Assembly: GCA_050015455.1 (NCBI GenBank)
Contig: JBEKBJ010000006.1
Coordinates: 1-64,000, forward strand
From: JAGDMS01 sp050015455
Lineage (GTDB): Bacteria; Desulfobacterota; Binatia; HRBIN30
Direction: 5' to 3'
Length of the DNA: 64,000 bases
Program-made: the position numbers and the translations under genes
The notes under the pieces: generated by a model
Seen by the model: the letters and a program-made list of their open reading frames with translations, nothing else
What the model was told of the DNA's origin: nothing
The model's database searches: none
In this document: one piece after another, positions 25,585 through 34,121 of the stretch
Layout of the letters: each line of letters opens with the position of its first letter
Position numbering within the stretch: the stretch's first letter is position 1

Positions 25585-25788
25585 ATGGCGCGAATCACCG
25601 TCGAAGATTGCTTGGAAAAGGTGCCCAATCGGTTCGAGCTCGTGCTGGTGGGAGCCCGCAGGGCGAAGCAGCTTCTGAAAGGTGCCCGGCCCCTGGTCGA
25701 GAGCGATAACAAAGAAGTGGTCGCTGCCTTGCGCGAGATTGCCGACGGCAAAGTGAGCATGACGTATCCTGCGGCCGAGCGGTCCTGA
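25585..25788 (+). CDS. rpoZ: RNA polymerase omega subunit
   Basis: A 67-residue omega subunit with the family core MARITVEDCLEKVPNRFELV, followed by LVGARRAKQLLKGA and DNKEVVAALREIADGKV. This matches RpoZ in length and order. Omega assists assembly and stability of RNA polymerase and is part of the ppGpp site in proteobacteria. GAGGGAGA lies five bases before the ATG. The usual proteobacterial partners gmk and spoT are not adjacent; the next gene is dnaJ. Confidence 0.95.
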   Translation: MARITVEDCLEKVPNRFELVLVGARRAKQLLKGARPLVESDNKEVVAALREIADGKVSMTYPAAERS

Positions 25789-25810
25789 GTCTTGAGTCCT
25801 GAGTCCTGGC
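25783..25810 (+). repeat. 7-bp tandem repeat over rpoZ stop
   Basis: Four near-identical units TCCTGAG / TCTTGAG / TCCTGAG / TCCTGGC begin within the last codons of rpoZ; the stop codon is in the first unit. It is a simple microsatellite-like repeat of unknown role. Confidence 0.75.
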
Positions 25811-25879
25811 CGCGGCGTCCCAAGGTTCAGGGCTCAGCACCCAGCACCCAGGCCTGCCCGGCCTGAGGGCTGTCCCACC

Positions 25880-27016
25880 ATGGCAGAAGCAAAAGATCTG
25901 TACCGTGTCCTGGGAGTGTCGCGTAACGCCAGCGCCGAGGAGATCAAGAAGGCGTACCGCAAGCTCGCGCGGCGGTACCATCCCGACGTCAATCCGGGCA
26001 ATAAGCAAGCCGAAGAGCGTTTCAAGGAGATCGCTCAGGCTCACGATATCCTAAGCGATCCTGAAAAGCGGAAACTCTACAACGAGTTCGGGTGGGAGGG
26101 CGTGCAAGCAGGGTTCGATGCCGGCAGAGCTCGGGCGCAGGCGGAATGGGCACGCCAGACGGCCGGTGGCGCCGCGTTTGGCGAGGAGGGTTCTGGACCG
26201 TCGGGCTTCGGTCGTTACACCAACTTCGAAGATATTTTCGGGGATGTATTCGAAGGGGCAGCGCGGCGCGGACCCCACCCAGGGCAGGACGCCGAGGCCG
26301 CTCTGGAAATCGGCCTCATGGACGCGATCCGCGGGCTCTCTACACAGTTGACCATCGATCGGCCGGAGGCCTGCGCGACTTGCGGCGGCTCCGGTAATGA
26401 CCCTGCGTCGGAGACCACGTGCCCGGAGTGTTCGGGACGGGGACGCGTGCAGATGGGGCGGGGCCCGGTTTCTTTCGGGCGTACCTGCCCACGCTGCGCG
26501 GGCACGGGCCGCATCGGCACCCGCTCCTGTGCTGCCTGCAAGGGCAGTGGCCAGACCGTCCGCCAGGAACGGCTTACGGTGCACATCCCGCCAGGTGTCG
26601 ACACTGGATCGCGGGTACGTGTTGCGGGCAAGGGGACCCCCGGTTTTCATGGCGGCCCGCCCGGAGATCTGTACATCGTGATTCGGGTCCGGCCACACTC
26701 GTTGTTGGAGCGCCGCGGCTCTGATTTGTACCTCGATGTGCCGATCACGGTTGGGGAGGCGGTGCTGGGCGGTGCCATCTCGGTGCCCACTCCCGACGGC
26801 CAGGTTCGGGTCAAAGTGCCTTCGGGGAGCCAGAGCGGGCGATTGCTGCGCATCCGCGGCCACGGGATACCAGACCTTAAGGGCGGCGCGCGGGGAGATC
26901 TCTACGCACGGCTGATGGTCCAAGTGCCCGTGGATGGTGGGGACAAAATGCGTGAGGCCATCCAGACAGTGGAGTCCGCTTACGGGAAAGATCTGCGCAG
27001 CGGATTGCGACTATAG
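25880..27016 (+). CDS. dnaJ: Chaperone protein DnaJ
   Basis: A 378-residue type I J-protein. The J-domain (residues 5-70) contains the HPD triad in RRYHPDVNPGN. A Gly/Phe-containing linker (GGAAFGEEGSGPSGFGRY, FEDIFGDVFEG) follows. Four CxxCxGxG zinc motifs are present (CATCGGSG, CPECSGRG, CPRCAGTG, CAACKGSG). The C-terminal substrate-binding domains have HIPPGVDTGSRVRV and PGDLYIVIRVRPH. It would stimulate DnaK ATPase and deliver clients, but dnaK and grpE are not in the window. The next gene is a CbpM/MerR-like modulator and then rpoH. Confidence 0.94.
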   Translation: MAEAKDLYRVLGVSRNASAEEIKKAYRKLARRYHPDVNPGNKQAEERFKEIAQAHDILSDPEKRKLYNEFGWEGVQAGFDAGRARAQAEWARQTAGGAAFGEEGSGPSGFGRYTNFEDIFGDVFEGAARRGPHPGQDAEAALEIGLMDAIRGLSTQLTIDRPEACATCGGSGNDPASETTCPECSGRGRVQMGRGPVSFGRTCPRCAGTGRIGTRSCAACKGSGQTVRQERLTVHIPPGVDTGSRVRVAGKGTPGFHGGPPGDLYIVIRVRPHSLLERRGSDLYLDVPITVGEAVLGGAISVPTPDGQVRVKVPSGSQSGRLLRIRGHGIPDLKGGARGDLYARLMVQVPVDGGDKMREAIQTVESAYGKDLRSGLRL

Positions 27017-27040
27017 CTGCCGGAGCGAAGGGCCGCGATC

Positions 27041-27346
27041 ATGCATCGCTATGTGAAAGTCTCGGAGGTCTTGTCTGAGCTCCACATCGACTCCGAGTTC
27101 CTGCACGCCTTGGAGGCGGAGGATCTCATTCACCCCAAGCACACGCTCGAGGGTGACCTGGTTCTCTCCTCGGAAGATGTGGACCGTATACGCCTGGCGC
27201 TGGTGCTTACGGGCGAACTAGACGTGAATTTGCCGGGCGTCGAGGTGATCATGCACATGCGCGAGTCGATGCTGGCAATGCGGCGGCAGTTCTCGCAGAT
27301 CCTGGACGCGCTAGTTGAAGAGATGCGGCGCCAACTCGGACGCTAA
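27041..27346 (+). CDS. CbpM/MerR-like chaperone modulator
   Basis: A 101-residue winged-helix-like protein (VLSELHIDSEFLHALEAEDLI, LSSEDVDRIRLALVLTGELDVNLPGVEVI) followed by a helix (MRESMLAMRRQFSQILDALVEEM). This is the arrangement of CbpM, which binds the J-domain of CbpA-type co-chaperones, and of small MerR-like proteins downstream of dnaJ/cbpA. Position 24 bp after dnaJ supports a role modulating it. Transcriptional regulation is the alternative. Confidence 0.75.
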   Translation: MHRYVKVSEVLSELHIDSEFLHALEAEDLIHPKHTLEGDLVLSSEDVDRIRLALVLTGELDVNLPGVEVIMHMRESMLAMRRQFSQILDALVEEMRRQLGR

Positions 27347-27412
27347 CCGCCTGGCGGGGCATTGCCGCATCGTACGAATGGGTTTACATTTCGACGAGCA
27401 ATTGCAAGCGGC

Positions 27413-28375
27413 ATGATCGAAGATACCGACGCCAAAGACACGCTAGAGCCGGCTGAGGAACTGCCGGTGGAAGAGGAGACGCGAGCCACCGAGGAGCGCG
27501 GGCGGGGTGGCATCCTCGTCCGCTACGATCCGCTCCAGCGCTATCTGTCAGAAATCCGTCGTTATCAGCTGCTCTCACGGGAAGAAGAGCACCGGGTGGC
27601 GGTCCGCTACCATGAGACGCACGATATCGAGGCCGCCTACCGTCTCGTGACCGCGAATCTGCGGCTCGTCGTCCTCATCGCGCGCGAGTATCAGCATGCC
27701 GTCCGCACCCTGCTGGACCTGATCCAAGAGGGGAATATCGGCCTCATGGAGGCGGTGAAGAATTTCGATCCGTACCGCGGCGTCCGTTTCCCGTCTTACG
27801 CCGTTTGGTGGATACGCGCCTACATTATCCGCTACGTCATGAACAACTGGCGTATGGTAAAGATTGGAACCACTCAGGCACAGCGTAAGTTATTCTTTAA
27901 TTTAAAGAAAGAGAAAGACCACCTCGAGGCGGAAGGATTCGTCGCCGGCCCCAAGCTGCTGGCGCAACGTCTGGATGTGAAGGAATCAGAAGTGGTGGAG
28001 ATGGAGCAGCGATTGGCGGCCCGCGATCTCTCCATCGATGCGCCGGTGGAAGCGGGTGAGACGGCGACCATGCTGGACTTCCTCCCCAGCAAGGATGGTA
28101 CTGCCGAGGAGGAAGTGGCGTCCGCCGAATCCCGAGAGCTCATTTCGCAAAAGGTGAAAGAGTTCGGCGAGACGCTGACCGGCAAGGACCGGGTCATCTT
28201 CGAAGGGCGCCTCATGGCTGAGGAGCCGCTGACGTTGCAGCAGATCGGCGACCGCTACGGCATCAGCCGCGAACGCGTGCGCCAGATCGAGGAGCGGGTG
28301 AAAAAAAAGCTCAAGGCATACTTGCTCGCCAACGTGAAGGACGTTGAGGACGCGGTCATCGATTTCATCCGCTGA
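27413..28375 (+). CDS. rpoH: RNA polymerase heat-shock sigma factor RpoH-like
   Basis: A 320-residue group 3 sigma factor. Region 2 reads DPLQRYLSEIRRYQLLSREEE, NLRLVVLIAREY, DLIQEGNIGLMEAVKNFDP and FPSYAVWWIRAYI. The RpoH box QRKLFFNLKKEKD is present and is diagnostic of sigma-32. Region 4 ends LTLQQIGDRYGISRERVRQIEERV. Position after dnaJ and a CbpM-like gene supports a heat-shock role. The start at 27413 is chosen because upstream codons are Arg-rich; the acidic N-terminus (about 30 residues) is longer than in enterobacterial RpoH. Confidence 0.9.
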   Translation: MIEDTDAKDTLEPAEELPVEEETRATEERGRGGILVRYDPLQRYLSEIRRYQLLSREEEHRVAVRYHETHDIEAAYRLVTANLRLVVLIAREYQHAVRTLLDLIQEGNIGLMEAVKNFDPYRGVRFPSYAVWWIRAYIIRYVMNNWRMVKIGTTQAQRKLFFNLKKEKDHLEAEGFVAGPKLLAQRLDVKESEVVEMEQRLAARDLSIDAPVEAGETATMLDFLPSKDGTAEEEVASAESRELISQKVKEFGETLTGKDRVIFEGRLMAEEPLTLQQIGDRYGISRERVRQIEERVKKKLKAYLLANVKDVEDAVIDFIR

Positions 28376-28455
28376 GAACGCAAACCCAGTGCCCACGGTT
28401 GCGGCGGTACAGTGCCAATTATATAGTTTCGCCGGTCGATGGGATCGAAGCTCTG

Positions 28456-30105
28456 ATGGCGCAAATACATGGCGGCCGGATCGTGGCGAAGGCGCTGAAG
28501 GCGGAGGGCGTGCCCTATGTGTTCACGCTCTCCGGCGGGCACATCATGGCCATCTACGACGGTTGCATCGATGAAGGTATCCGCGTGATCGATGTGCGCC
28601 ACGAGCAGACCGCAGCGCACGCGGCCGAGGGCTGGGCGCGTGTCACCGGGCAGCCGGGCGTCGCTGTCGTGACCGCCGGCCCGGGGCTGACCGACGCCGT
28701 GACCGGCGTGGCCAACGCTCGTCGGGCGGATATCCCGATGCTGATCTTCGGCGGTCAAGGTCCGCGGCGTTTTGCCGATATGGGCTCGCTGCAGGACATG
28801 AACCATGTGGAGCTGATGCGGCCGCTGACGAAGTGGGCGGTGTCGGTGCCCGAGGGCCTCCGGCTGGCCGAGTACGTCAGCATGGCGTTCCGCGTCGCGA
28901 CCACTAATGTGCCCGGACCGGTGTATTTGGAAATGCCACTCGACCAACTGTTCGCGGTGTACGAGGAAGGACAGGTGGTATTCCCCAAGCAGTATCGCAC
29001 GGAGGCGGGCATCAGCGGTGATCCGGTCTACGTGGAACGCGCCTTTGAGCTGCTGCGCCAGGCGCAGCGGCCGGTGGCGCTCGTAGGCAGCCAGCTGCGC
29101 TGGTCCAGGCGGCGCGAAGCCTACCCGGTGTTCGCAGAGACCTTCGGCATGCCCATTTACGTGAACGGACTCGGTCGCGGATCGTTGCCGCCCGGGAACC
29201 CATACTTCTTCTCCCTCACGCGTAAAGAGGCGCTCCGACAGGCCGACGTGATCCTCATCTTCGGAACGCCGCTGGATTTCCGTTTGGGCTATGGTCGCGA
29301 ATCGCACTTGAACCCGTCCGCGGCACTCATCCAGGTCGACCTCAATGGAAGTGAAATCGGGCACAACCGAGCCATCGATGTTGGCCTCATCGGAGATACC
29401 GGGCTGGTGATGCAGCAGCTCACTGAGTGTGCGGTTTCGGAGGGCTTCAACACGGCCATGGTGAAGCCCTGGCTCGATGAGATGCGGCGGCGCGAGCAGC
29501 AGAAATGGGACCAGATGCGCGCGGAAATGGAGTCGGATGCGGAGCCGATCAACCCGCTGCGTGCGTGCAAAGAAATCGCTGATGTGCTGACCAAAGAGAC
29601 GATCGTAGTCGGAGATGGCGGTGACTTCGTTGCCACCGCCGCCTCGATTCTGCCGATCTATGAGCAAGGACACTGGCTGGATCCCGGCCCGCTCGGCACA
29701 CTGGGTGTGGGACCCGGGTACGCGATAGCCGCAAAGCTGGCAAAACCGCGCAGTCCGGTGCTGATCGTGTACGGCGACGGCGCATTCGGTTTGCACGGGC
29801 TCGAGTTCGAAGCGATGGTGCGGCAGAAGATCGCCGTCGTCGGGGTGGTGGGGAACGACGCCGGCTGGACGCAAATCCGCCGCGGCCAGGTGCGGCTCTA
29901 CGGTGTAGAGCGCGCCGTGGCAACGGCTCTTAGCCATACCCGCTACGACTGCGTCGTCGAAGCCTTGGGCGGTCACGGTGAGTACGTCGAGCGGCCGGAC
30001 CAGATCCGTCCCGCCCTCGAACGTGCCCTCGGTGCCGGCAAGCCAGCGCTGGTCAACATCAAGCTTGGCACAAGTGACTTTCGCAAGGATGCCATCTCGA
30101 TCTGA
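28456..30105 (+). CDS. Thiamine diphosphate-dependent enzyme (acetolactate synthase / 2-hydroxyacyl-CoA lyase-like)
   Basis: A 549-residue three-domain ThDP enzyme. The catalytic Glu is in DVRHEQTAAHAAEGWARV of the PYR domain. The central domain includes RPVALVGSQLRW. The PP domain has the cofactor motif YGDGAFGLHGLEFEAMV...GNDAGW (GDG...N pattern). The overall form matches acetolactate-synthase-like proteins and 2-hydroxyacyl-CoA lyase/oxalyl-CoA decarboxylase; no ilvN or ilvC lies nearby, so branched-chain synthesis is unlikely. The Met at 28456 starts the conserved HGGRIVAKALKAEGV segment. It begins a seven-gene plus-strand run. Confidence 0.85.
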   Translation: MAQIHGGRIVAKALKAEGVPYVFTLSGGHIMAIYDGCIDEGIRVIDVRHEQTAAHAAEGWARVTGQPGVAVVTAGPGLTDAVTGVANARRADIPMLIFGGQGPRRFADMGSLQDMNHVELMRPLTKWAVSVPEGLRLAEYVSMAFRVATTNVPGPVYLEMPLDQLFAVYEEGQVVFPKQYRTEAGISGDPVYVERAFELLRQAQRPVALVGSQLRWSRRREAYPVFAETFGMPIYVNGLGRGSLPPGNPYFFSLTRKEALRQADVILIFGTPLDFRLGYGRESHLNPSAALIQVDLNGSEIGHNRAIDVGLIGDTGLVMQQLTECAVSEGFNTAMVKPWLDEMRRREQQKWDQMRAEMESDAEPINPLRACKEIADVLTKETIVVGDGGDFVATAASILPIYEQGHWLDPGPLGTLGVGPGYAIAAKLAKPRSPVLIVYGDGAFGLHGLEFEAMVRQKIAVVGVVGNDAGWTQIRRGQVRLYGVERAVATALSHTRYDCVVEALGGHGEYVERPDQIRPALERALGAGKPALVNIKLGTSDFRKDAISI

Positions 30106-30138
30106 ATTGCAGCACGGGTTTTCATCTGCCGGATCATT

Positions 30139-30870
30139 ATGCAAGAGAAAACCGCAGCCATCATCGTGATCGGGAACGAGATCCTCTCGGGAAAGGTGGT
30201 CGACACCAACGCCGCCTTCCTGTGCCGGGAACTGCGCAGCCTCGGCGTTGCGTTACGCCGCATTCTGGTGATTCCCGATGAGCTGGACGAGATCGCGGAG
30301 GCGGTTCGCAGCTACAAACCGGCCTTCGACGTCGTCTTCACTTCGGGGGGTGTCGGGCCGACACATGATGACGTCACCATGGCCGGCATCGCCAGCGCGC
30401 TGAACCGACAGGTCATCCGCCACCCGGTCCTTGAGCGGAAGATTCGCGAGTTATCCGGCGACAAAATCAACGAGGCGCGCCTCAAACTGGCCGAGGCGCC
30501 CGAGGGCGCCGAACTCGTCTTTGACGGCGACGCCACTTTTCCCGCCATCCACGTGGAGAACCTTTACATCCTGCCCGGCATCCCGGAGATCTTTCGCGAG
30601 AAGTTCTTGGCCATCAAATCCCGCTTCGCTGTCGATCCGTACTTCCTTCGTGTGGTATATACGCGTGCGGCGGAAAGCACGATTGCGCAGTACTTGAATC
30701 AGACCTTGGAGGCCTTTCCATTGCTGCAGCTGGGATCGTACCCGAAGCTGAGCGACCCGGAGTATCGGGTGCGAGTGACACTGGAGTCCAAGGACCAGGA
30801 GTACGTGAACCACGCCTTTGAGTACTTGATGGCGCAGCTCCCGCCCGAGATCATCGTGCGGGCGGAATGA
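30139..30870 (+). CDS. CinA-type molybdopterin-binding (MoCF) domain protein
   Basis: A 243-residue protein made of the N-terminal domain of CinA/FLAD1 (MoaB/Mog fold) alone. Signature parts are AIIVIGNEILSGKVVDTNAAFLCREL, VVFTSGGVGPTHDDVTMAGIA and ILPGIPEIFREKF. It lacks the C-terminal nicotinamide-nucleotide amidase domain of full CinA. Members of this short form have been linked to FAD synthetase-like or nucleotide pyrophosphatase activity; the reaction here is unknown. Confidence 0.88.
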   Translation: MQEKTAAIIVIGNEILSGKVVDTNAAFLCRELRSLGVALRRILVIPDELDEIAEAVRSYKPAFDVVFTSGGVGPTHDDVTMAGIASALNRQVIRHPVLERKIRELSGDKINEARLKLAEAPEGAELVFDGDATFPAIHVENLYILPGIPEIFREKFLAIKSRFAVDPYFLRVVYTRAAESTIAQYLNQTLEAFPLLQLGSYPKLSDPEYRVRVTLESKDQEYVNHAFEYLMAQLPPEIIVRAE

Positions 30871-30886
30871 GGTGGAGGAGGGAATC

Positions 30887-31216
30887 ATGTGGCGGAAAGC
30901 GATGCTGATCGGCTTGGTTGTTTCGGTGCTGTCACGGGGGTCCGTGGCGGAAGCGAATGACAGGAGTTACTGGGGAGAAGCGGGGTGGGGCGTGTTGGCG
31001 GTGGCTGCCAATATCCCCTACATGCCGGTAAAGATCCTGTACGCCGGGTTGGGGACATTGACGGGTGGCTTAGCCTACTTGCTGACGGTCGGCGATTCCG
31101 ATACCGCGCAGAAGGTGTGGAGCCCGTCAGTCGGGGGCAGCTACGTAGTCACGCCGGGCATGCTGCGCGGCGACGAGCCCCTGCTGTTTAATGGACGGAG
31201 CTATTCCAACGACTGA
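30887..31216 (+). CDS. Small secreted envelope protein, three-paralog family, copy A
   Basis: A 109-residue exported protein (signal peptide MWRKAMLIGLVVSVLSRG..., cleavage near AEA). The mature core reads VAANIPYMPVKILYAGLGTLTGGLAYLLTVGDSDTAQ, then VWSPSVGGSYVVTPGMLRGDEPLLFNG. The same pattern (Y-x-P-x-K, x-Y/F-A-G-x-G, LT-x-G-D/N, W-x-x-S-x-x-G-x-Y, TP-x-M) recurs in the proteins at 50201-50533 and 51525-51902. GGAGG lies seven bases before the ATG at 30887. I do not recognise the family; the Gly-rich helix after the K-x-x-Y-A-G motif could insert in a membrane. Confidence 0.75.
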   Translation: MWRKAMLIGLVVSVLSRGSVAEANDRSYWGEAGWGVLAVAANIPYMPVKILYAGLGTLTGGLAYLLTVGDSDTAQKVWSPSVGGSYVVTPGMLRGDEPLLFNGRSYSND

Positions 31217-31243
31217 GCGCGAGCGGCGCTCCAGGAGGACACA

Positions 31244-31840
31244 ATGAATAAGAAGATCGTGGGAGGCATAATTGGCCTCATTATTCTCGCTGTGGCTGCC
31301 TTTGCTGCCTATAAGGTCGTGAGCGTGCAGCGGGAGGCGGCGAAGTGGGCCGGCCCGATGAAGGAAATCGTAGAGGAAAACGTCTCGCACGAGGACAACG
31401 TGACCGACACGCGCTTCGTGTCGCTCATCAATGGACCCGTTGCCACGGTACAAAAGGTGCTCTGGGACGTGGAGAACAGCCAGAACACGGTGGAGAACAT
31501 CAAGATGTCCAGGCTCATTGAGAGCAAGGACAATACGAAGTTGGTGGAGATCAATCTGCTGTCGCTGAATCTGCCGCTGCAGAATCTCACCATGGAGTGG
31601 ACACTGTACCCGGATCAGCATCGGATGACCTTCAAGACCGTGAAGTCGCAGGCCCAAGACATCGAGGGTGAGTACCGGCTGGAAAGTTCGCCTGACGGGA
31701 CGAGAACCCGCCTCACTTATACCAGCGTCTCGAAGGACAAGATTGCAGTGCCCTTCCCGCAATCGGTGCTGGACAGCGCCGCCCGTGAAACCTACGTAAA
31801 CACCGTGCGCGGCGTCGAGAAGACATTGAAAACAGGATAG
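31244..31840 (+). CDS. Membrane-anchored SRPBCC-like protein
   Basis: A 198-residue protein with an N-terminal membrane anchor (IVGGIIGLIILAVAAFAAY) and a probable START/Bet v1-like hydrophobic-ligand domain: VSLINGPVATVQKVLWDVENSQ, MEWTLYPDQHRMTFKTV, IEGEYRLESSPDGTRTRLTY. Such domains bind lipids or hydrophobic ligands. AGGAGG lies upstream of the ATG. It lies 27 bp after the small secreted protein and 13 bp before engB, so it is probably in the same operon. Confidence 0.7.
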   Translation: MNKKIVGGIIGLIILAVAAFAAYKVVSVQREAAKWAGPMKEIVEENVSHEDNVTDTRFVSLINGPVATVQKVLWDVENSQNTVENIKMSRLIESKDNTKLVEINLLSLNLPLQNLTMEWTLYPDQHRMTFKTVKSQAQDIEGEYRLESSPDGTRTRLTYTSVSKDKIAVPFPQSVLDSAARETYVNTVRGVEKTLKTG

Positions 31841-31853
31841 ACGAGGAGTTCCG

Positions 31854-32480
31854 CTGGCTACGCACACCGCGCGCTTCCTCGCAGGTGCGGCTGATCCCGC
31901 GCAATTTCCCCAACTCGACTGGCCCGAGATCGCCTTCGCCGGCCGCTCGAACGTCGGCAAGTCCTCGCTCATGAACCGCCTGGTCGGCCATCGGGGCTTG
32001 GCGCGCGTGAGCAAGACGCCGGGGCGTACCCAGCAAATCAACTTCTTCCTTGTTGATGAACGGCTGACGCTTGTGGACCTGCCGGGCTATGGCTTTGCGC
32101 ATGTGCCCACGGCCATTCGGTGGCGCTGGAAACGCCTGGTCGAGACCTATCTCAGCCGGCGAAGGAACCTGCGCGCCGTGGTGGTGATCATAGACTTGCG
32201 CCGAGGCATAGAGAGCGACGAGGAACAGCTCTGTACGTACCTCGCCGCGCTCAGAATCCCCGTCATTTTGGTTGCGACCAAGTCCGACAAGCTCGCCTAC
32301 GGTGAGCGCCAGCGCCGCGCGCAGGCGCTTGACGAGGCTCAAGTATCAGGAATTGCCGCCCGGTTTCTCTGCTCCGGCCACACCGGCGAAGGCTTGCTGC
32401 AACTGTGGAGGCAAATAGAAGCGTGCGCGAGAGAGGTTGGTTGTTCTCGCGGGAAGGCGCATGCTAGAGACGAAATATGA
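31854..32480 (+). CDS. engB: Ribosome biogenesis GTPase EngB/YsxC, CTG start
   Basis: A 208-residue TrmE-Era-type GTPase required for 50S assembly. G1 is AGRSNVGKSSL, G3 VDLPGYGFAH, G4 TKSDK and G5 CSGHTGEG (usually SA). The first ATG in frame (31971) falls inside G1, so it cannot be the start. The frame is open upstream back to a stop at 31827-31829, and the only initiator-like codon is CTG at 31854 with GAGGAG five bases upstream. From there the N-terminus (L/M)ATHTARFLAGAADPAQFP matches the family. The 3' end overlaps the DUF72 gene (ATGA). Confidence 0.88.
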   Translation: MATHTARFLAGAADPAQFPQLDWPEIAFAGRSNVGKSSLMNRLVGHRGLARVSKTPGRTQQINFFLVDERLTLVDLPGYGFAHVPTAIRWRWKRLVETYLSRRRNLRAVVVIIDLRRGIESDEEQLCTYLAALRIPVILVATKSDKLAYGERQRRAQALDEAQVSGIAARFLCSGHTGEGLLQLWRQIEACAREVGCSRGKAHARDEI

Positions 32481-33214
32481 CCACCTTCTGGATCGGCACC
32501 TCCGGCTACAATTACAAAGAATGGAAAGGACCATTCTACCCCGCCGATCTGGCTGAGGCTGCGATGCTGAAGTACTATGCCCAGCGCTTCGCGACGGTGG
32601 AGACCAACTACACCTTCTACCGCATGCCGAACGTGCGCACGCTACAGGGCTGGGCCAAGGAAACCCCGGAAGGGTTCACATTCGCCCTCAAGGCGCCGCG
32701 CCGAATTACCCACGACCTGCGGCTGCGGGACGCCGCCGATCCCTTGACGTACTTCTGCGATACCGCGAAGGTGCTGAAACAGCGCCTGGGCGCCTTACTC
32801 TTCCAGTTGCCGCCGTTCTTGAAAAAGGATGTGCCCCGGCTCGAGGATTTCCTGCATCAGTTGCCGCCCGGATTTCGCCCCGCCTTCGAGTTCCGCAATC
32901 CGGGCTGGTTTGCCGACGAGGTTTTCGAATGCCTGCACCGCTTCGAGGCGGCGTTGTGCATCGCCGAACACGAGGATCGCAGCGCCCCGTTCGAGCAGAC
33001 CGCAGACTTCGGGTACTTCCGTTTGCGGCGGCCGGACTACTCGGATGCCGACCTCGCCGCGTGGGCGCGGCGGCTGGAGGACGCCGGTGCGCGCTGGACT
33101 GATGTGTTCGTCTACTTCAAACATGAAGAGGCCGGCAAAGGCCCGCTGTTTGCCGGCAAGCTTTCCGAAATCCTTCATTCATCGGCGGCCGTCGCGGCGG
33201 ACAATCAGCCGTGA
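32477..33214 (+). CDS. DUF72 family protein
   Basis: A 245-residue TIM-barrel-like protein of the DUF72 (YecE) family: WIGTSGYNYKEWKGPFYP at the N-terminus, FATVETNYTFYRMP, FTFALKAPRRITHD, GALLFQLPP, FEFRNPGW and a late YFKHEEAGKGP. Function of the family is not firmly established; a phosphoesterase-like role has been suggested. Its ATG overlaps the engB stop by four bases, so translation is coupled. Confidence 0.9.
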   Translation: MTTFWIGTSGYNYKEWKGPFYPADLAEAAMLKYYAQRFATVETNYTFYRMPNVRTLQGWAKETPEGFTFALKAPRRITHDLRLRDAADPLTYFCDTAKVLKQRLGALLFQLPPFLKKDVPRLEDFLHQLPPGFRPAFEFRNPGWFADEVFECLHRFEAALCIAEHEDRSAPFEQTADFGYFRLRRPDYSDADLAAWARRLEDAGARWTDVFVYFKHEEAGKGPLFAGKLSEILHSSAAVAADNQP

Positions 33215-33233
33215 CCGGACCGCTCGCAAGCAG

Positions 33234-34121
33234 GTGCGCTTGGGCCGTCGAGTCGTGCGCGCGACGGGAGCATGCTGGCTGGTCTACGTGTTGAGTACAG
33301 CGCTGAGTTGTACTCCGCCCGTTCGCCAGTACGGTCTGAAGAATCAGAGGCTCACGTGCGCACAGGCCAATGAGTATGCCTTCCACACGCTACAGAGTAT
33401 GGGATTTGCCGTCTCTGCCTTTGACCCCGCTGCGGTCGGCCACGCGGGTACCATCCACGGATCCCGTCAGGAACGCGGGGTGCAGAATGTCACCGTCACC
33501 ATCACCTGCTTCTCTGACAGTACCGCGAACATCGATGCCAGTGTGGACTCGCAGCTGCTGGGGCAGGTCGATTTCAAGCGCGGCTTCTACATGGCCTTTA
33601 CTGGAGTGGCGGCGCAGACGGCGATTCGCGAGGCCGCGGCGCGCGAGGAAGCGCAGCGCCCACTAGAGCAGAAGAAGGAAAAGGGGTTGCGGGTGCTGTT
33701 GCAGCCGGTTGCCGGGCAGGCCTCGAAACTCGATTTCGCTCTCGACCTCGCCGCCGACGGCATTTTGCCGGTGCGGGTGACAATCAACAACGCCAGCACG
33801 CGGTCGTACAGCCTCGATCCGGATGACGTGGTGCTCATCCAACGCGACGGCACGCGCGTGCACCCGCTCCCGATTGACGAGGTGGTGGAGCGCGTTGCTG
33901 AAGCTGAACGCGCGAAGTCTGACGGCGCGGCGGCCATGCCCACCGACAACGCCGCGATTACCCAGCGCCTTCGCGACCGGCTCCTACAAACGCGCGCCGT
34001 TTCTGCCAATCAGGAGCTGAGCGGCTACCTCTATTTCCCGTTGGAAACCTACACCAAAGGGCGCGTGACCCTCGAAGACCAGGAGAGCGAGGAGGCCGAA
34101 GGCTTCGTGGTGGAGTTCTGA
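33234..34121 (+). CDS. Probable lipoprotein, unknown
   Basis: About 295 residues. A hydrophobic N-terminus ends in the lipobox-like ALSC (WLVYVLSTALSC), giving a lipidated Cys near residue 27. The rest contains NEYAFHTLQSMGFAVSAFDP, an amphipathic charged helix (AAAREEAQRPLEQKKEKG) and a beta-rich C-terminal half (LPVRVTINNASTRSYSLDPDDVVLIQRDGTRV, YLYFPLETYTKGRVTL). The last half resembles envelope proteins that carry a small beta-sandwich, but I do not assign a family. The start is GTG at 33234; TTG at 33240 is an alternative. The upstream frame is open but overlaps DUF72 and is ignored. Confidence 0.65.
   Translation: MRLGRRVVRATGACWLVYVLSTALSCTPPVRQYGLKNQRLTCAQANEYAFHTLQSMGFAVSAFDPAAVGHAGTIHGSRQERGVQNVTVTITCFSDSTANIDASVDSQLLGQVDFKRGFYMAFTGVAAQTAIREAAAREEAQRPLEQKKEKGLRVLLQPVAGQASKLDFALDLAADGILPVRVTINNASTRSYSLDPDDVVLIQRDGTRVHPLPIDEVVERVAEAERAKSDGAAAMPTDNAAITQRLRDRLLQTRAVSANQELSGYLYFPLETYTKGRVTLEDQESEEAEGFVVEF

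Noticed and set aside
25783..25879. Intergenic gene between rpoZ and dnaJ
   Set aside because: Only a 7-bp tandem repeat and short spacer; no coding frame.
28255..30144. 629-residue minus-strand frame
   Set aside because: Antisense to the ThDP enzyme, with His/Arg-rich composition and no domain motifs, while the plus strand has clear ThDP motifs.
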